A stretch of DNA of 64,000 nt from DAOTYH01 sp034435015. GTDB taxonomy: Bacteria > Chloroflexota > Anaerolineae > Aggregatilineales > UBA3940. This document shows positions 1 through 8,248 of this stretch, piece after piece (the stretch's first letter is position 1; each line of letters begins with the position of its first letter). Position numbers and translations under genes: made by a program. Where the stretch lies: contig DAOTYH010000080.1 of assembly GCA_034435015.1 (NCBI GenBank), forward strand, positions 10,837 through 74,836, given 5' to 3'. Under the pieces are notes generated by a model. That model was given only the letters and a program-made list of their open reading frames with translations, was not told where the DNA came from and did not search any database.

Positions 1-1
1 C

Positions 2-760
2 CGCCGCGTCGCCCAGGTCCTATGGTGGGTTAGCCTGCTTATACTTGCCAGCGGCTTAGCGCTCCCCCCTTTGGGCATACCAGCGCCTTTGGGACTGCTA
101 ATCGGTACCGGCATGGTCACGCTGGGATTGAGTGCGCTGTTGGCTGGTGAGATCGTCGCAGGGCCGGAGCCACGCTCGTATACCGTGCGCGGACAAGTTG
201 TTCGGGGGCGGCTGGATGGCCGCGTGGGGATGTGTGATCTGGAGGTGTCTGCCTGTCCAAATGATCGGGTGGCCTCCTTACGTTTTGGGCCGTTTGGCAA
301 GCCGGGTTTTGAGATTGTGGAGGGAGTCGCCTATCTTAGGTTGCGGAACGGCCTGTTCCGTCCTAACCTGACGCGCTGGCAGTCTGATTTGGCAGGCAAT
401 GTGTTATGGGATATTGATGTCCGTAGCTCGTTAGGCGAGGTGGCGCTTGACTTGAGCAACCTGCGCTTGGAGCGTGTGAATGCATCTACCGCTCTGGGAC
501 GTTTAAGTGTGAGATGCCCCCGGCGCGGATATGTGCAGATGCGCCTTCGTAGCTTGCTGGGAACGATAGAATTGATCATCCCTCCTCAAGTTGGCGCGAG
601 AGTCACTCTCAGACGTGGTCAGCTTGCCCATGTGACTCTCAATAATGAGCGGTTGCTGGCAATCGGTGGCGGGCGCTACAGCACCCCTGACTTTGATACT
701 GCTCCCGCTCAGGTAGAGATTCGGATTGAGAGCAGTGCCGGTGACATCTTCTTGAATTAA
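2..760 (+). CDS. LiaF-like membrane protein, 5' end outside window
   Basis: The reading frame is open from base 2, so the gene starts upstream of the window; the TTG at 71 lies inside the second hydrophobic stretch and is an unlikely start. The visible N-terminal part holds two membrane segments (about residues 7-45 of the visible frame). After it comes a ~190-residue beta-rich domain with repeated short strands (RSSLGEVALDL, STALGRLSV, RSLLGTIELIIP, ESSAGDIFLN). This is the pattern of the LiaF/DUF2154 or 'toast-rack' cell-envelope stress domain, which I recognise only by pattern. Probable role: membrane-anchored envelope sensor or scaffold. It ends 53 bp before the next gene on the same strand. 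Confidence 0.6.
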   Translation, partial: RRVAQVLWWVSLLILASGLALPPLGIPAPLGLLIGTGMVTLGLSALLAGEIVAGPEPRSYTVRGQVVRGRLDGRVGMCDLEVSACPNDRVASLRFGPFGKPGFEIVEGVAYLRLRNGLFRPNLTRWQSDLAGNVLWDIDVRSSLGEVALDLSNLRLERVNASTALGRLSVRCPRRGYVQMRLRSLLGTIELIIPPQVGARVTLRRGQLAHVTLNNERLLAIGGGRYSTPDFDTAPAQVEIRIESSAGDIFLN

Positions 761-813
761 CAAACTATTCTCTATTCTGTCTGTCTCTTCAAGACAGGAG
801 CTGGAAATTTCTT

Positions 814-1644
814 ATGTACATGCTTCCACACTTTCCGGGGCGTGGCCGGATTGGTAAGTGGCTGCGAGAACGCGGCTTAAACTGGACAAGCCTATACCTT
901 TTGCGTGGGATGTTGCTAAGACTGCTTCGTCATGTTGACCGCCAAGCCATCGAGATTGAACGCCGTAAATACTGGACAGGCCCAGAAACCATCTCCTCAC
1001 TCTACCATCGGCTTGAGGAAAACCGCGTCCTATGGGATCAACATGACTGGACTCAGGCCGGCGAGGAGTGGACACAACAGGTACGCGAATTCCGCAACAT
1101 GGACCCTGACGAGTGGAAAGCGGCATTGATCAACAACATGCTGATCCCTTGGATACCTGAAGGGAAAACAGTGTTGGAGATTGGCCCGGGTGCAGGGCGT
1201 TGGTCGGAGATTCTGTGCGAACGTGCCGCGCGGCTGTTTCTAGCAGATATTTCGGCTGCCTGCTTGGAACTGTGTCGGAGTCGCTTTTCAGGCAAACCTC
1301 ACGTGGAGTATTGGCTGATTGGCGAGGATGGACTGAGCTTTATTGCGGACGACAGCATTGATGCAATCTGGTCGTATGACGTTTTTGTGCATATCAACCC
1401 GACCGATATTGCTAACTATGTCAATGACTTCCGTCGTATTCTCAAACCGGGCGGAGTGGCTGTTATTCATCATGCCGGGGGAGTATATCCGGAGGCCCTC
1501 AGGACACGCGGGTGGCGGTCAGCTATGACCCGTGAGTTCTTTGCCCATCTGGTTCAGAAGGCGGGGTTATCTCTAGTGCTTCAGGATGAAGAGCTGGTTC
1601 ACATGCCGGGCGATGTGATCTCAGTCTTTAAGAAGCCTGCTTAA
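814..1644 (+). CDS. class I SAM-dependent methyltransferase
   Basis: 276 aa. The glycine-rich SAM-binding motif I is clear (VLEIGPGAGRWSEIL, about residues 115-130), followed by an acidic motif II (LFLADIS) and the methyltransferase-11 motif with ILKPGGVAVIHH. The domain follows an N-terminal helical extension of ~100 residues. The substrate is unknown. Start supported by AGGAG about 12 bp upstream of ATG, just after a small hairpin (781-797). The convergent end is marked by a perfect 14-bp hairpin at 1646-1679. Confidence 0.85.
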   Translation: MYMLPHFPGRGRIGKWLRERGLNWTSLYLLRGMLLRLLRHVDRQAIEIERRKYWTGPETISSLYHRLEENRVLWDQHDWTQAGEEWTQQVREFRNMDPDEWKAALINNMLIPWIPEGKTVLEIGPGAGRWSEILCERAARLFLADISAACLELCRSRFSGKPHVEYWLIGEDGLSFIADDSIDAIWSYDVFVHINPTDIANYVNDFRRILKPGGVAVIHHAGGVYPEALRTRGWRSAMTREFFAHLVQKAGLSLVLQDEELVHMPGDVISVFKKPA

Positions 1645-1645
1645 T

Positions 1646-1679
1646 CACGTAGAGGGATGCATCAACATCCCTCTACGTG
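1646..1679. terminator. bidirectional hairpin between convergent genes
   Basis: Perfect 14-bp inverted repeat (arms 1646-1659 and 1666-1679, loop CATCAA) lying between the methyltransferase stop and minE. No U-tract follows on either strand, so Rho-independent termination in the classical form is uncertain. Confidence 0.6.
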
Positions 1680-1696
1680 TTCAATGTTGAGCGGCA

Positions 1697-1996
1697 TCAG
1701 GCGTCGGCCAGCGGAGCTGGTGTCGCACGAGGCCGGCGCCCTGTGCCGGGCTGAATCGGTATCTCCGCCAACAGCATACTCTCGCGGTTGTTGCTGGTCA
1801 GGTTGATCTCGACCTTATCACGGTCGAAGTCAACATACTTGGCTATGACCTCCAAGATTTCATCTTTCATAGCCGCTACCTGCTCAGGCGTCAAGTTACT
1901 GCGGTCGTGGACAAGCACCAGTTGCAGGCGTTCTTTGGCAATTTGACTGCTGGTTGGCTTACCCCCTCCCAGCAAAGTTTTTAAGAGACTGCTCAT
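1697..1996 (-). CDS. minE: cell division topological specificity factor MinE
   Basis: 99 aa, close to the usual ~90. It carries the MinD-stimulating N-terminal region (residues ~1-30, with AKERLQLVLVHDR, the anti-MinCD helix/strand) and the topological specificity domain (MKDEILEVIAKYVDFD, then VEINL). It stimulates MinD ATPase and drives MinCD away from midcell. Last gene of the minC-minD-minE operon on the minus strand, 40 bp after minD. The presence of MinE rather than DivIVA alone implies an oscillating or gradient Min system. Confidence 0.95.
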   Translation of the reverse strand: MSSLLKTLLGGGKPTSSQIAKERLQLVLVHDRSNLTPEQVAAMKDEILEVIAKYVDFDRDKVEINLTSNNRESMLLAEIPIQPGTGRRPRATPAPLADA

Positions 1997-2036
1997 GGTC
2001 GTCTCCTTCCCCTGCTCGCTTTCGTCACCAACCGCA

Positions 2037-3146
2037 TCAGGACTTGGCCTTAGCCTCAGAGCCGCTGGCTACTTGCTCCTTGTCATCCGGCTTGTCTGCT
2101 TTTTTGGCCTCTTCAGATGGCTGGGGTTTGCTGGATGCTTCGGCCTGCTTCTCTTCTGCCTTCCCGGCTTCAGCTTTGACAGCCTTTTCCGGCTTCTCTG
2201 TCAGCTTCTCCTCTTTATCCTTCTTCTCCTCAGCCTTGTCTTGTTGGGAAGGTTTAACGGCAGTTACGCTTTCAGATGGTTTGGGCTTTTCAGGCTTAGG
2301 CTGTTTCTTGCTGGACTTGCTGTCGTTCCGATCACCTTCGCCAGCACCCAGCCCCAGAGCACGCAAAAACCGCTGGAAAAAGCCTGCCTCCTCATCGAAT
2401 GACATAAATGGCACGTCTTCACCCAGAATGCGGCGGGCAATGTTCTGAAACGCCTTGCCGGCACGCGACTCGCCCGGATTGAGGGCGGCGGGTATTCCGC
2501 GATTGGTTGAGGTAAGGATTGTTTCATCCTCCGGGACGAGGCCGATCAGCTTAATCGCCAGAATGTCAATCACATCCTCCGGGCTGAGCATGTCGCCCCG
2601 CTTGACCATCTCCGGCTTCACGCGGTTGATGATCAGCTTGCCCGGCCCTTTCTGCTCTGCCTCAATCAGGCCGATGATCCGATCAGCGTCGCGTACAGAG
2701 GAAACCTCCGGGTTGGTCACAATGATCACCTCGTCGGCAGGGGCAAGAGCATTGCGGAAGCCGCGCTCGATGCCAGCCGGCGAGTCGATCAAAATGAAGT
2801 CCACGAGAGGCTTAAGTTCCTCGCACACACGGACCATATCACTGGGGCTGACGGCTGTCTTATCACGCGTCTGCGCCGCTGGGATCAGGTACAGGTCTTC
2901 CTGAAGCCGCTTGTCCTTGATCATAGCCTGTCGCAGCTTGGCGCGCCCTTCTACCACATCCACAATGTCATAGACGATGCGGTTCTCTAAGCCCATCACC
3001 ACGTCGAGATTGCGCAGACCAATATCTGCGTCAATGCAGGCGACCTTCTTGCCCAGCATGGCAAGTGCCACCCCCAGATTGGCTGTAGCCGTTGTCTTGC
3101 CGACACCACCTTTACCAGATGTAATCGTGATTACACGTGCCGTCAT
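2037..3146 (-). CDS. minD: septum site-determining ATPase MinD with long C-terminal tail
   Basis: 369 aa from the ATG at 3146, chosen because the protein then begins MTARVITITSGKGGVGKTT (deviant Walker A, residues 10-19) and GGAAGGA lies 6 bp upstream; an ATG 24 bp further up lacks this. Walker A' (CIDADIGLRNLD) and Walker B (FILIDSPAG) are intact. A membrane-targeting amphipathic helix like that of E. coli MinD is seen at about residues 255-267 (FFQRFLRALGLG). In normal MinD (~270 aa) that helix is the C-terminus. Here about 100 further residues follow, rich in K, E, A, S and P and apparently disordered. Recruits MinC to the membrane and responds to MinE. Confidence 0.95.
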   Translation of the reverse strand: MTARVITITSGKGGVGKTTATANLGVALAMLGKKVACIDADIGLRNLDVVMGLENRIVYDIVDVVEGRAKLRQAMIKDKRLQEDLYLIPAAQTRDKTAVSPSDMVRVCEELKPLVDFILIDSPAGIERGFRNALAPADEVIIVTNPEVSSVRDADRIIGLIEAEQKGPGKLIINRVKPEMVKRGDMLSPEDVIDILAIKLIGLVPEDETILTSTNRGIPAALNPGESRAGKAFQNIARRILGEDVPFMSFDEEAGFFQRFLRALGLGAGEGDRNDSKSSKKQPKPEKPKPSESVTAVKPSQQDKAEEKKDKEEKLTEKPEKAVKAEAGKAEEKQAEASSKPQPSEEAKKADKPDDKEQVASGSEAKAKS

Positions 3147-3161
3147 GATATTCCTTCCCAC

Positions 3162-3187
3162 AAGGCGCATGGATTTCTGTGCGCCTT
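3162..3187 (-). other. hairpin between minC and minD
   Basis: 8-bp inverted repeat AAGGCGCA / TGCGCCTT with a 10-nt loop in the minC-minD gap, just upstream of the minD ribosome-binding site. It could modulate minD translation or mRNA processing; there is no U-tract. Confidence 0.35.
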
Positions 3188-3204
3188 TATTAGCTCATCG
3201 TGTC

Positions 3205-3912
3205 TTAGGCTCCCCATTCTTCAGCGACGATCTGCCCGCCGCGCACTGAGGCGATCTCCGGGCGGGGGCGAGGCCGCCCCTCGTCCTGTGCAATCGCTAC
3301 ATGGTTGGCAATGCGGAGTTGCATCGGGCGCATGTCTAATGCGCAGACTACCGCGTTCTCATCCCCTGTCGCCCCTGCATGGACAGTCCCCCGTAAACGC
3401 CCCCACACCAGCACGTCCCCTCCAGCGATGATCTGGGCACCAGGGTTTACATCTCCAATGACAACGACATGCCCAATATGCCGTACAATACGGCCTGATC
3501 GCAGTGTGTGGCGGATTAAGACCCCAGCGGTGCCAGACTCGTTGGAGTCTAGAGGGGGAAGCTCGTCTTCGCCTGTGGAGGGTGCAGGGGATTCGGGTAC
3601 CTCAGTCTCCAACCCTTCGCGCCGCGCAGAACGGATGGTCTCAGCCGACTTGCCTAGAATAGCCTGTAACCTCACATCATGAGCGGCTAGTCTGTCGCGC
3701 AACTTGCGGATGTCATCGCGGTTCAATGCTCGGTCTCCTACCTGCAACGCAACACGTGCCCCTCGGAAGAACTCCTGCCTCGCCTGAATCGTGTGCAACA
3801 GGGCTGTCTCAACTTCATCCCACTGGCCTTCGCCGAGGGTTACAAGCAGCCCATCCTTCATGCCCTTGATCGAGAAAGAAGACTCGTTGCCCAGACGTTC
3901 TTCTCCTGCCAT
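3205..3912 (-). CDS. minC: septum site-determining protein MinC
   Basis: 235 aa. The N-terminal MinC_N domain (FSIKGMKDGLLVTLGEGQ) interacts with FtsZ. The C-terminal beta-helix (residues ~130-230; VVVIGDVNPGAQIIAGGDVL, then RGTVHAGATGDENAVV) binds MinD and is textbook MinC. First gene of minCDE, 58 bp before minD. The start ATG at 3912 leaves the usual ~12 residues before the first strand. I see no Shine-Dalgarno sequence before it; the best promoter places transcription start only a few bases upstream, so the mRNA may be near-leaderless. Confidence 0.95.
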   Translation of the reverse strand: MAGEERLGNESSFSIKGMKDGLLVTLGEGQWDEVETALLHTIQARQEFFRGARVALQVGDRALNRDDIRKLRDRLAAHDVRLQAILGKSAETIRSARREGLETEVPESPAPSTGEDELPPLDSNESGTAGVLIRHTLRSGRIVRHIGHVVVIGDVNPGAQIIAGGDVLVWGRLRGTVHAGATGDENAVVCALDMRPMQLRIANHVAIAQDEGRPRPRPEIASVRGGQIVAEEWGA

Positions 3913-3921
3913 ATGCGAGGG

Positions 3922-3950
3922 ATTTTAGTATAGCGGAAGAGTTGGTGCAA
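3922..3950 (-). promoter_or_regulatory. promoter of minCDE
   Basis: Minus-strand TTGCAC (3950-3945), 17-bp spacer, TAAAAT (3927-3922). Predicted start of transcription is near 3915, about 3 nt before the minC ATG. An overlapping TATACT (3932-3927) is an alternative -10 with a poorer -35. Confidence 0.5.
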
Positions 3951-4123
3951 CCATCATGGATGGGACTGCGGTTTTTATCTTGTTGGAAGTACCTTGCCGG
4001 CTCTGCCTTTCCGGCTGACTTCTGCCTTCGCCCTTCTTATGCGAGAGATTGACTGCCGCCCTAACCCATGCATGGCTTGGACGATGCCTCCCGTGTAACC
4101 CTGCCGCATCTGCACATTCATGG

Positions 4124-4330
4124 CTAAAGCAGGGTGGCCTTCTTGCCCGGACGTGGGTCATAGTGGCTGGCGAACTGTTCAAGCTGATTGCGCTCGATCA
4201 GCCAGGTGTTGGCAAACTTCCGCGCCAGTAACTTCCCGCTACGAATCAGCCGCCGCACGGACTCCGGGTGAATGTTGAGGCGCTTGGCCGCTTCAGTAAC
4301 AGTGACATAGTTTTCAAAGTTTTCAGTCAC
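4124..4330 (-). CDS. small excisionase-family helix-turn-helix protein
   Basis: 68 aa from a GTG start with AGGGA 6 bp upstream. The sequence YVTVTEAAKRLNIHPESVRR followed by LIRSGKLLARKFANTWLI is the MerR-like 'excisionase family' DNA-binding domain (HTH_17), filling almost the whole protein. It lacks any recombinase neighbour, so it is more likely a small regulator than a phage excisionase. It is transcribed divergently from the radical SAM gene. The two promoters lie back to back about 50 bp apart, which makes the radical SAM gene a candidate target. Confidence 0.85.
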   Translation of the reverse strand: MTENFENYVTVTEAAKRLNIHPESVRRLIRSGKLLARKFANTWLIERNQLEQFASHYDPRPGKKATLL

Positions 4331-4382
4331 AAGCTGTCCCTAGGGGGTGGTAATAGAATTGTTGTAGGATGCAACACCCAGA

Positions 4383-4411
4383 AGTATAGGGGATAGTGAG
4401 GACAAGGTCAA
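4383..4411 (-). promoter_or_regulatory. promoter of HTH gene
   Basis: Minus-strand TTGACC (4411-4406), exactly 17 bp, TATACT (4388-4383). Transcription start about 4376, giving a ~45-nt leader before the GTG at 4330. Confidence 0.65.
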
Positions 4412-4459
4412 GTCTAAAAATCGGCTTCTTTGTCATAGGCCGGGCAGTAGCTGTGCAGT

Positions 4460-4488
4460 TTGACAGCTAGAACTAATGTTCGTATACT
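4460..4488 (+). promoter_or_regulatory. strong sigma70-type promoter of radical SAM gene
   Basis: TTGACA (4460-4465), exactly 17 bp, TATACT (4483-4488). The expected transcription start (6-7 nt after the -10) falls on the ATG at 4495 itself, which implies a leaderless transcript. No Shine-Dalgarno sequence is present between the -10 and the ATG. Confidence 0.75.
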
Positions 4489-4494
4489 TAAAGT

Positions 4495-5652
4495 ATGGTT
4501 GCCTTTGTTTCATCCCCAGACCCTATTCAGAAGCTGGCACGGCTCGGCACTGCGGCTCGTTTTGAGCCGGCAGGCGATCAGCCTCAGGCAGAGATGCAGG
4601 CCAACGCGGCAGAGGCGATGTCGTGTATCTCGTATGTGACTACTCCGACCGGCAAGATGCCGGTCCTGAAAGCAATGGTCACCACAGCTTGCGAGAAGAA
4701 TTGCTTCTATTGCCCATTTCGGGCTGGACGGGGGGCGATGCACCGTTTGACCTTCAGCCCGGATGAGCTTGCCAGAGCCTTCGATCAGCTTCAACGGGCG
4801 AAGCTGGTCAATGGTATCTTCCTGTCATCGGGAATAGTAGGCGGCGGGGTATCAACTCAAGACAGCATCATTGATACCATCGAAATCATCCGCCGGAAGT
4901 ATGAATATCGGGGCTATGTTCACCTCAAGATTATGCCGGGCGCTGACTATGAGCAGATCAGGCGGGCTATGCAACTTGCTGATCGCGTCTCAATTAACCT
5001 GGAGGGGCCTACTCAGGAACGCCTGTATGCCCTTGCACCTAAAAAGGATTTCGCCGGTGATCTGCTGGAGCGCCTGCGCTGGGCATACGCCATCCGGCAA
5101 CAGGCCCAAAAAGGGGAGATACGCGCAGGGGTGGTCACGCAGTTCGTGGTAGGAGCTGTGGGTGATACTGACCTGGAGTTGCTCAGCCTGAGCCAGCAAC
5201 TTTACCGGCAGATGAAGTTACGGCGGGCTTATTTCTCGGCCTTTAGCCCAGTCGAGGAAACGCCGTTCGAGAATCTGCCCCCTGCGCCGCCGCTCAGAGA
5301 GTTTCGCCTCTACCAGTCAAGCTTTCTGCTACGCGACTACGGCTGGGATGTGGAAGAACTGCCTTTCAAAGGAGACGGCAATCTCCCTCTGGAGGTTGAT
5401 CCTAAGCGTGCTTGGGCTGATGAGCATCTGCGGGAGGCGCCAATAGATGTCATGCGGGCTACCCGCCGGGAACTTCTCCGCGTTCCCGGCATTGGTCCAA
5501 AAGGGGCGGACAGGATCATACAAGCGCGGCGTAAAGGCCGTCTGGCTGATCTGGAGGCTCTGCGTGCTATCGGCATCCATGCACCTCAGCAGGCCGCGCC
5601 TTATATCCTGCTCGACGGGCGAAGGCCGTCCCAACAGTTACGGCTGTTCTGA
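4495..5652 (+). CDS. radical SAM protein, putative DNA modification/repair type, with C-terminal HhH
   Basis: 385 aa. The radical SAM cluster motif is CEKNCFYC (C66, C70, C73; CX3CX2C). A C-terminal helix-hairpin-helix is seen at about residues 332-352 (LLRVPGIGPKGADRIIQARR). The N-terminal DPIQKLARLGTAARFEP fits the family often called 'putative DNA modification/repair radical SAM' (TIGR03916-like). Members usually sit beside a uracil-DNA-glycosylase-like partner; none is visible here. The start is fixed by the promoter just upstream. The stop at 5652 is 1 nt from the stop of the convergent DUF2723 gene. Biochemical activity of the family is not established as far as I know. Confidence 0.85.
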   Translation: MVAFVSSPDPIQKLARLGTAARFEPAGDQPQAEMQANAAEAMSCISYVTTPTGKMPVLKAMVTTACEKNCFYCPFRAGRGAMHRLTFSPDELARAFDQLQRAKLVNGIFLSSGIVGGGVSTQDSIIDTIEIIRRKYEYRGYVHLKIMPGADYEQIRRAMQLADRVSINLEGPTQERLYALAPKKDFAGDLLERLRWAYAIRQQAQKGEIRAGVVTQFVVGAVGDTDLELLSLSQQLYRQMKLRRAYFSAFSPVEETPFENLPPAPPLREFRLYQSSFLLRDYGWDVEELPFKGDGNLPLEVDPKRAWADEHLREAPIDVMRATRRELLRVPGIGPKGADRIIQARRKGRLADLEALRAIGIHAPQQAAPYILLDGRRPSQQLRLF

Positions 5653-5653
5653 T

Positions 5654-7309
5654 TCAGGGGCAATGGGCCTCTCCTTCCGTGCCAAAAACTACGTAGGAGC
5701 TGATGGCATTCCACCGCTCAGAAGAGACGCGCGGTTGTACTTCGCCGTCTATCCGCACTGCCACGACCTCATAGCCGGCGATGGTTGTGCCGTCTGGAGC
5801 GCAGAGAGGCAACAAGCCCCATTCCGTTACCCGTTCGTCATTCCTATCGAGGACAAAAACCTGCCTCTCAGACTGCAACAGGGAGCTGATCTCAAGCTGT
5901 GAAGAGACATTATCCCATGCTTCGTAGTAGGGCGGAGGGCCGGGCGGCGGGTAGACCTCCGGTGGAGCTATCGCTGTGAAGCCGGGCTTGTTTTCCACAA
6001 AGGCTGTATAACGCACTGCCCAACTGTAGTAGAAGGCCGCCGAATTGGGATGCGGCATCAACAACCATGCCCCCGGCTGGGCCTGTGAAACCAGTGTGTG
6101 AGAGTTGATCTCATAGTCTGTCCGGCGGCTCTGATCTACGCGGGGAAAGCCGGCGTACAGACTAATCCCCAGAGCCAGCAATAGGGAGATAATCAGCGCA
6201 ATGGGGATGGAATGGGCGACCAGCCGCCTGCCTTCTAGAAGTGACCTCTTAGCGTATGGCTGTAACAGCTCCCATAGCCGTAGCCCCCCATAGCTCATCA
6301 ACGGTGCAAAGAGCACATAACAGGGGGTCAGGAAGTCGTGCCAGTCGGGGATAGCGTAGCCCATCACGAAGATATATTCGGTTACCAGCCCTAGCACCAA
6401 AAACCATGCCAGCGAGGGCCGCCGTCGAAATAACTCCCATCCTCCAATGATTCCCAGAATATATCCCCATGGCATGAACTGTTCGTTGAACTGTCCGATT
6501 GACTCTGGCAGGCGGGCTAGAATCTCATGTCGAGGCAGGGCAAACATTTGTCCCCTGAATGGGCCGCCTGTCAGATAGGTGGGAAGTGCTGATATAGAGG
6601 GGCAGTAATTACAGAAGGGCGGGGCGGCCATGACCCGCAATGGGATATACAGGTATTGCAGGGCGGCCAGCAATGCGATTCCAGCGGCAATCAACAGATT
6701 GCGCGGCTGTAAGACCGAGCGATCAGTCTCTTCCACAATGTAAAGGATAGCTGGCAACAACAGGATCATGCTGACGTGATTGCCAAAACTGAAAGCATAC
6801 ACCGCGATAGCGGCCCAGTATAGCCCTCTCTGATGGGTGTCATGCCACGCAGTCAACAGGTAGAATGTCAGGGCCACATATAGCGCATTCAGAGCATACA
6901 GCTCAGCAATGCTGGCTTGATACCATAGGCGTGTTGCTACTGCCAGTCCAAGGCTGGCGTAACCGCTGGCGACCAGATTGTGGGTCAGGCGATAGGCAAG
7001 GAGGTGTACACACCCTACTGTGGCCGCCATGCAAAGAGCGGAAAACAAGTTAAGCCGGTAAGCCGCACTAGGGCCGGGCAGTACCAGCATCGCCAGCCGC
7101 CCCAGCATCAGGTATTGCGGACTGCCGGGAGGATGAATCACACCGCCGACCAGCGTGGCGATCTGAAGCTCCATGCTGTCCAGTGATGGCCCGACGCCGG
7201 GATGGAGCGTCTGCAGATACAAACCCAGCGCAAGTAGTGCCACTGCCAGTGATGAGAGCAGGACGATGCGTGGTAGAGAATCCTGCTCGGCGGCTGGAGT
7301 GTCAGGCAC
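5654..7309 (-). CDS. DUF2723 multi-pass membrane protein
   Basis: About 551 aa from the GTG at 7309. I chose this start because GGAGG lies 6 bp upstream and the longer reading frame (to 7381) starts upstream of the predicted transcription start. It is mostly hydrophobic with ~11 membrane segments. The N-terminal region has the DUF2723 signature (LQTLHPGVGPSLDSMELQIA, then VIHPPGSPQYLMLGRL). DUF2723 proteins resemble GT-C glycosyltransferases such as protein O-mannosyltransferases. A soluble C-terminal region (~130 residues) is presumably extracellular. Acceptor and donor are unknown. Confidence 0.8.
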   Translation of the reverse strand: MPDTPAAEQDSLPRIVLLSSLAVALLALGLYLQTLHPGVGPSLDSMELQIATLVGGVIHPPGSPQYLMLGRLAMLVLPGPSAAYRLNLFSALCMAATVGCVHLLAYRLTHNLVASGYASLGLAVATRLWYQASIAELYALNALYVALTFYLLTAWHDTHQRGLYWAAIAVYAFSFGNHVSMILLLPAILYIVEETDRSVLQPRNLLIAAGIALLAALQYLYIPLRVMAAPPFCNYCPSISALPTYLTGGPFRGQMFALPRHEILARLPESIGQFNEQFMPWGYILGIIGGWELFRRRPSLAWFLVLGLVTEYIFVMGYAIPDWHDFLTPCYVLFAPLMSYGGLRLWELLQPYAKRSLLEGRRLVAHSIPIALIISLLLALGISLYAGFPRVDQSRRTDYEINSHTLVSQAQPGAWLLMPHPNSAAFYYSWAVRYTAFVENKPGFTAIAPPEVYPPPGPPPYYEAWDNVSSQLEISSLLQSERQVFVLDRNDERVTEWGLLPLCAPDGTTIAGYEVVAVRIDGEVQPRVSSERWNAISSYVVFGTEGEAHCP

Positions 7310-7352
7310 TGGATGCCTCCATGTGTGGGGACATTGAGGATCAGTGTTGCCA

Positions 7353-7381
7353 ATTGTGCCGCATCCCCTGCGGGGCGGCAA
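7353..7381 (-). promoter_or_regulatory. probable promoter of DUF2723 gene
   Basis: Minus-strand TTGCCG (7381-7376), 17 bp, CACAAT (7358-7353); four of six matches in each box. Start of transcription about 7346, which fits the GTG start at 7309. Confidence 0.4.
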
Positions 7382-7459
7382 GTCTGGGTGGGGTATACCG
7401 CAGGGGCCTGTTTGTGCGTCTCGCTCAGGAGTGTATGTAGAACAGGCAGGCTATGTTAT

Positions 7460-8248
7460 CTAGTCGCCTGCGGCGACCAGCTTCCACTGCTCAGTGGGGA
7501 ACTCCCATTTTTCAACCGCGCTGATTAGGTTCTGATCGGTCATATCCAGCCGGATAGGAGTCACAGAGATATAGCCATGGGCAACCGCCCACAGGTCAGT
7601 GCCTACTTCCTCTACGTCGCCCGTAGGGCGCTCGCCGCCGATCCAATAGTAGGGTTCGCCCATCGGGTCTATTCGTTCCACCAGTTTGTCATGATAGCGG
7701 CGCCGCCCCTGCCGTGTAACTCGTACACCTTTGACCAGCCCTAACGGCACGTTGACATTGAGCAGGGTAAGTTCTGGTAATCCCTTCTCCAGCGTAACCG
7801 GTGTAAGCTGAGCCGCGAAGGCCGCCGCGTGTTCAAAGGCCGGCTCGGTGTAGGAGTCAAGTGAGACGGCAATAGCCGGTACACCGAAAATAGCCGCTTC
7901 CATAGCCGCCGTGACTGTGCCGCTATAGGTGATGTCTTGGGCCACATTGGCCCCTTGATTGATCCCGCTGATGACGATGTCTACAGGCTCTTTGATGTAG
8001 CCCAGCAGTGCCAGTGCAATGGCGTCGGCAGGGGAGCCGGAACAAGCGTGGCCGGTTGCGCCATCGGGTAGCGTGACTGGGCGGATGCGTAACGGCTCGC
8101 GCAGGGTCTTGCGGTGCCCTACTGCACTCTGGTTCTGGGCAGGGGCCATGACAGTGACCTTAGCCCCCTTAATGGCACGCAATGCGGTGTACAGGGCCAT
8201 AATTCCGGGCGCATGAATACCGTCGTCATTAGTGACTAGAATGTGCAT
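7460..8248 (-). CDS. surE: 5'/3'-nucleotidase SurE
   Basis: 262 aa from the ATG at 8248, giving the canonical start MHILVTNDDGIHAPGI (metal-binding D-D). AGGAGG lies 9 bp upstream; an ATG 6 bp further up is too close to it. Other SurE landmarks are NQSAVGHRKTL (N and S of the metal/phosphate site), CSGSPADAIALAL and VISGINQGANVAQDITYSGT. The enzyme dephosphorylates nucleoside 5'/3'-monophosphates in a divalent-metal-dependent manner; cytosolic. Confidence 0.95.
   Translation of the reverse strand: MHILVTNDDGIHAPGIMALYTALRAIKGAKVTVMAPAQNQSAVGHRKTLREPLRIRPVTLPDGATGHACSGSPADAIALALLGYIKEPVDIVISGINQGANVAQDITYSGTVTAAMEAAIFGVPAIAVSLDSYTEPAFEHAAAFAAQLTPVTLEKGLPELTLLNVNVPLGLVKGVRVTRQGRRRYHDKLVERIDPMGEPYYWIGGERPTGDVEEVGTDLWAVAHGYISVTPIRLDMTDQNLISAVEKWEFPTEQWKLVAAGD

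Noticed and set aside
1954..2448. Ser/Leu-rich open frames opposite minE/minD
   Set aside because: They are antisense shadows of the low-complexity Lys/Glu-rich MinD tail and the minD coding region.
3925..4182. 85-aa minus-strand open frame between minC and the HTH gene
   Set aside because: No ribosome-binding site, no recognisable fold, overlaps the HTH gene in another frame; treated as non-coding.
4124..4330. Excisionase-like protein as evidence of a mobile element
   Set aside because: No integrase, attachment repeats or tRNA junction nearby; the domain is widely used by small regulators.
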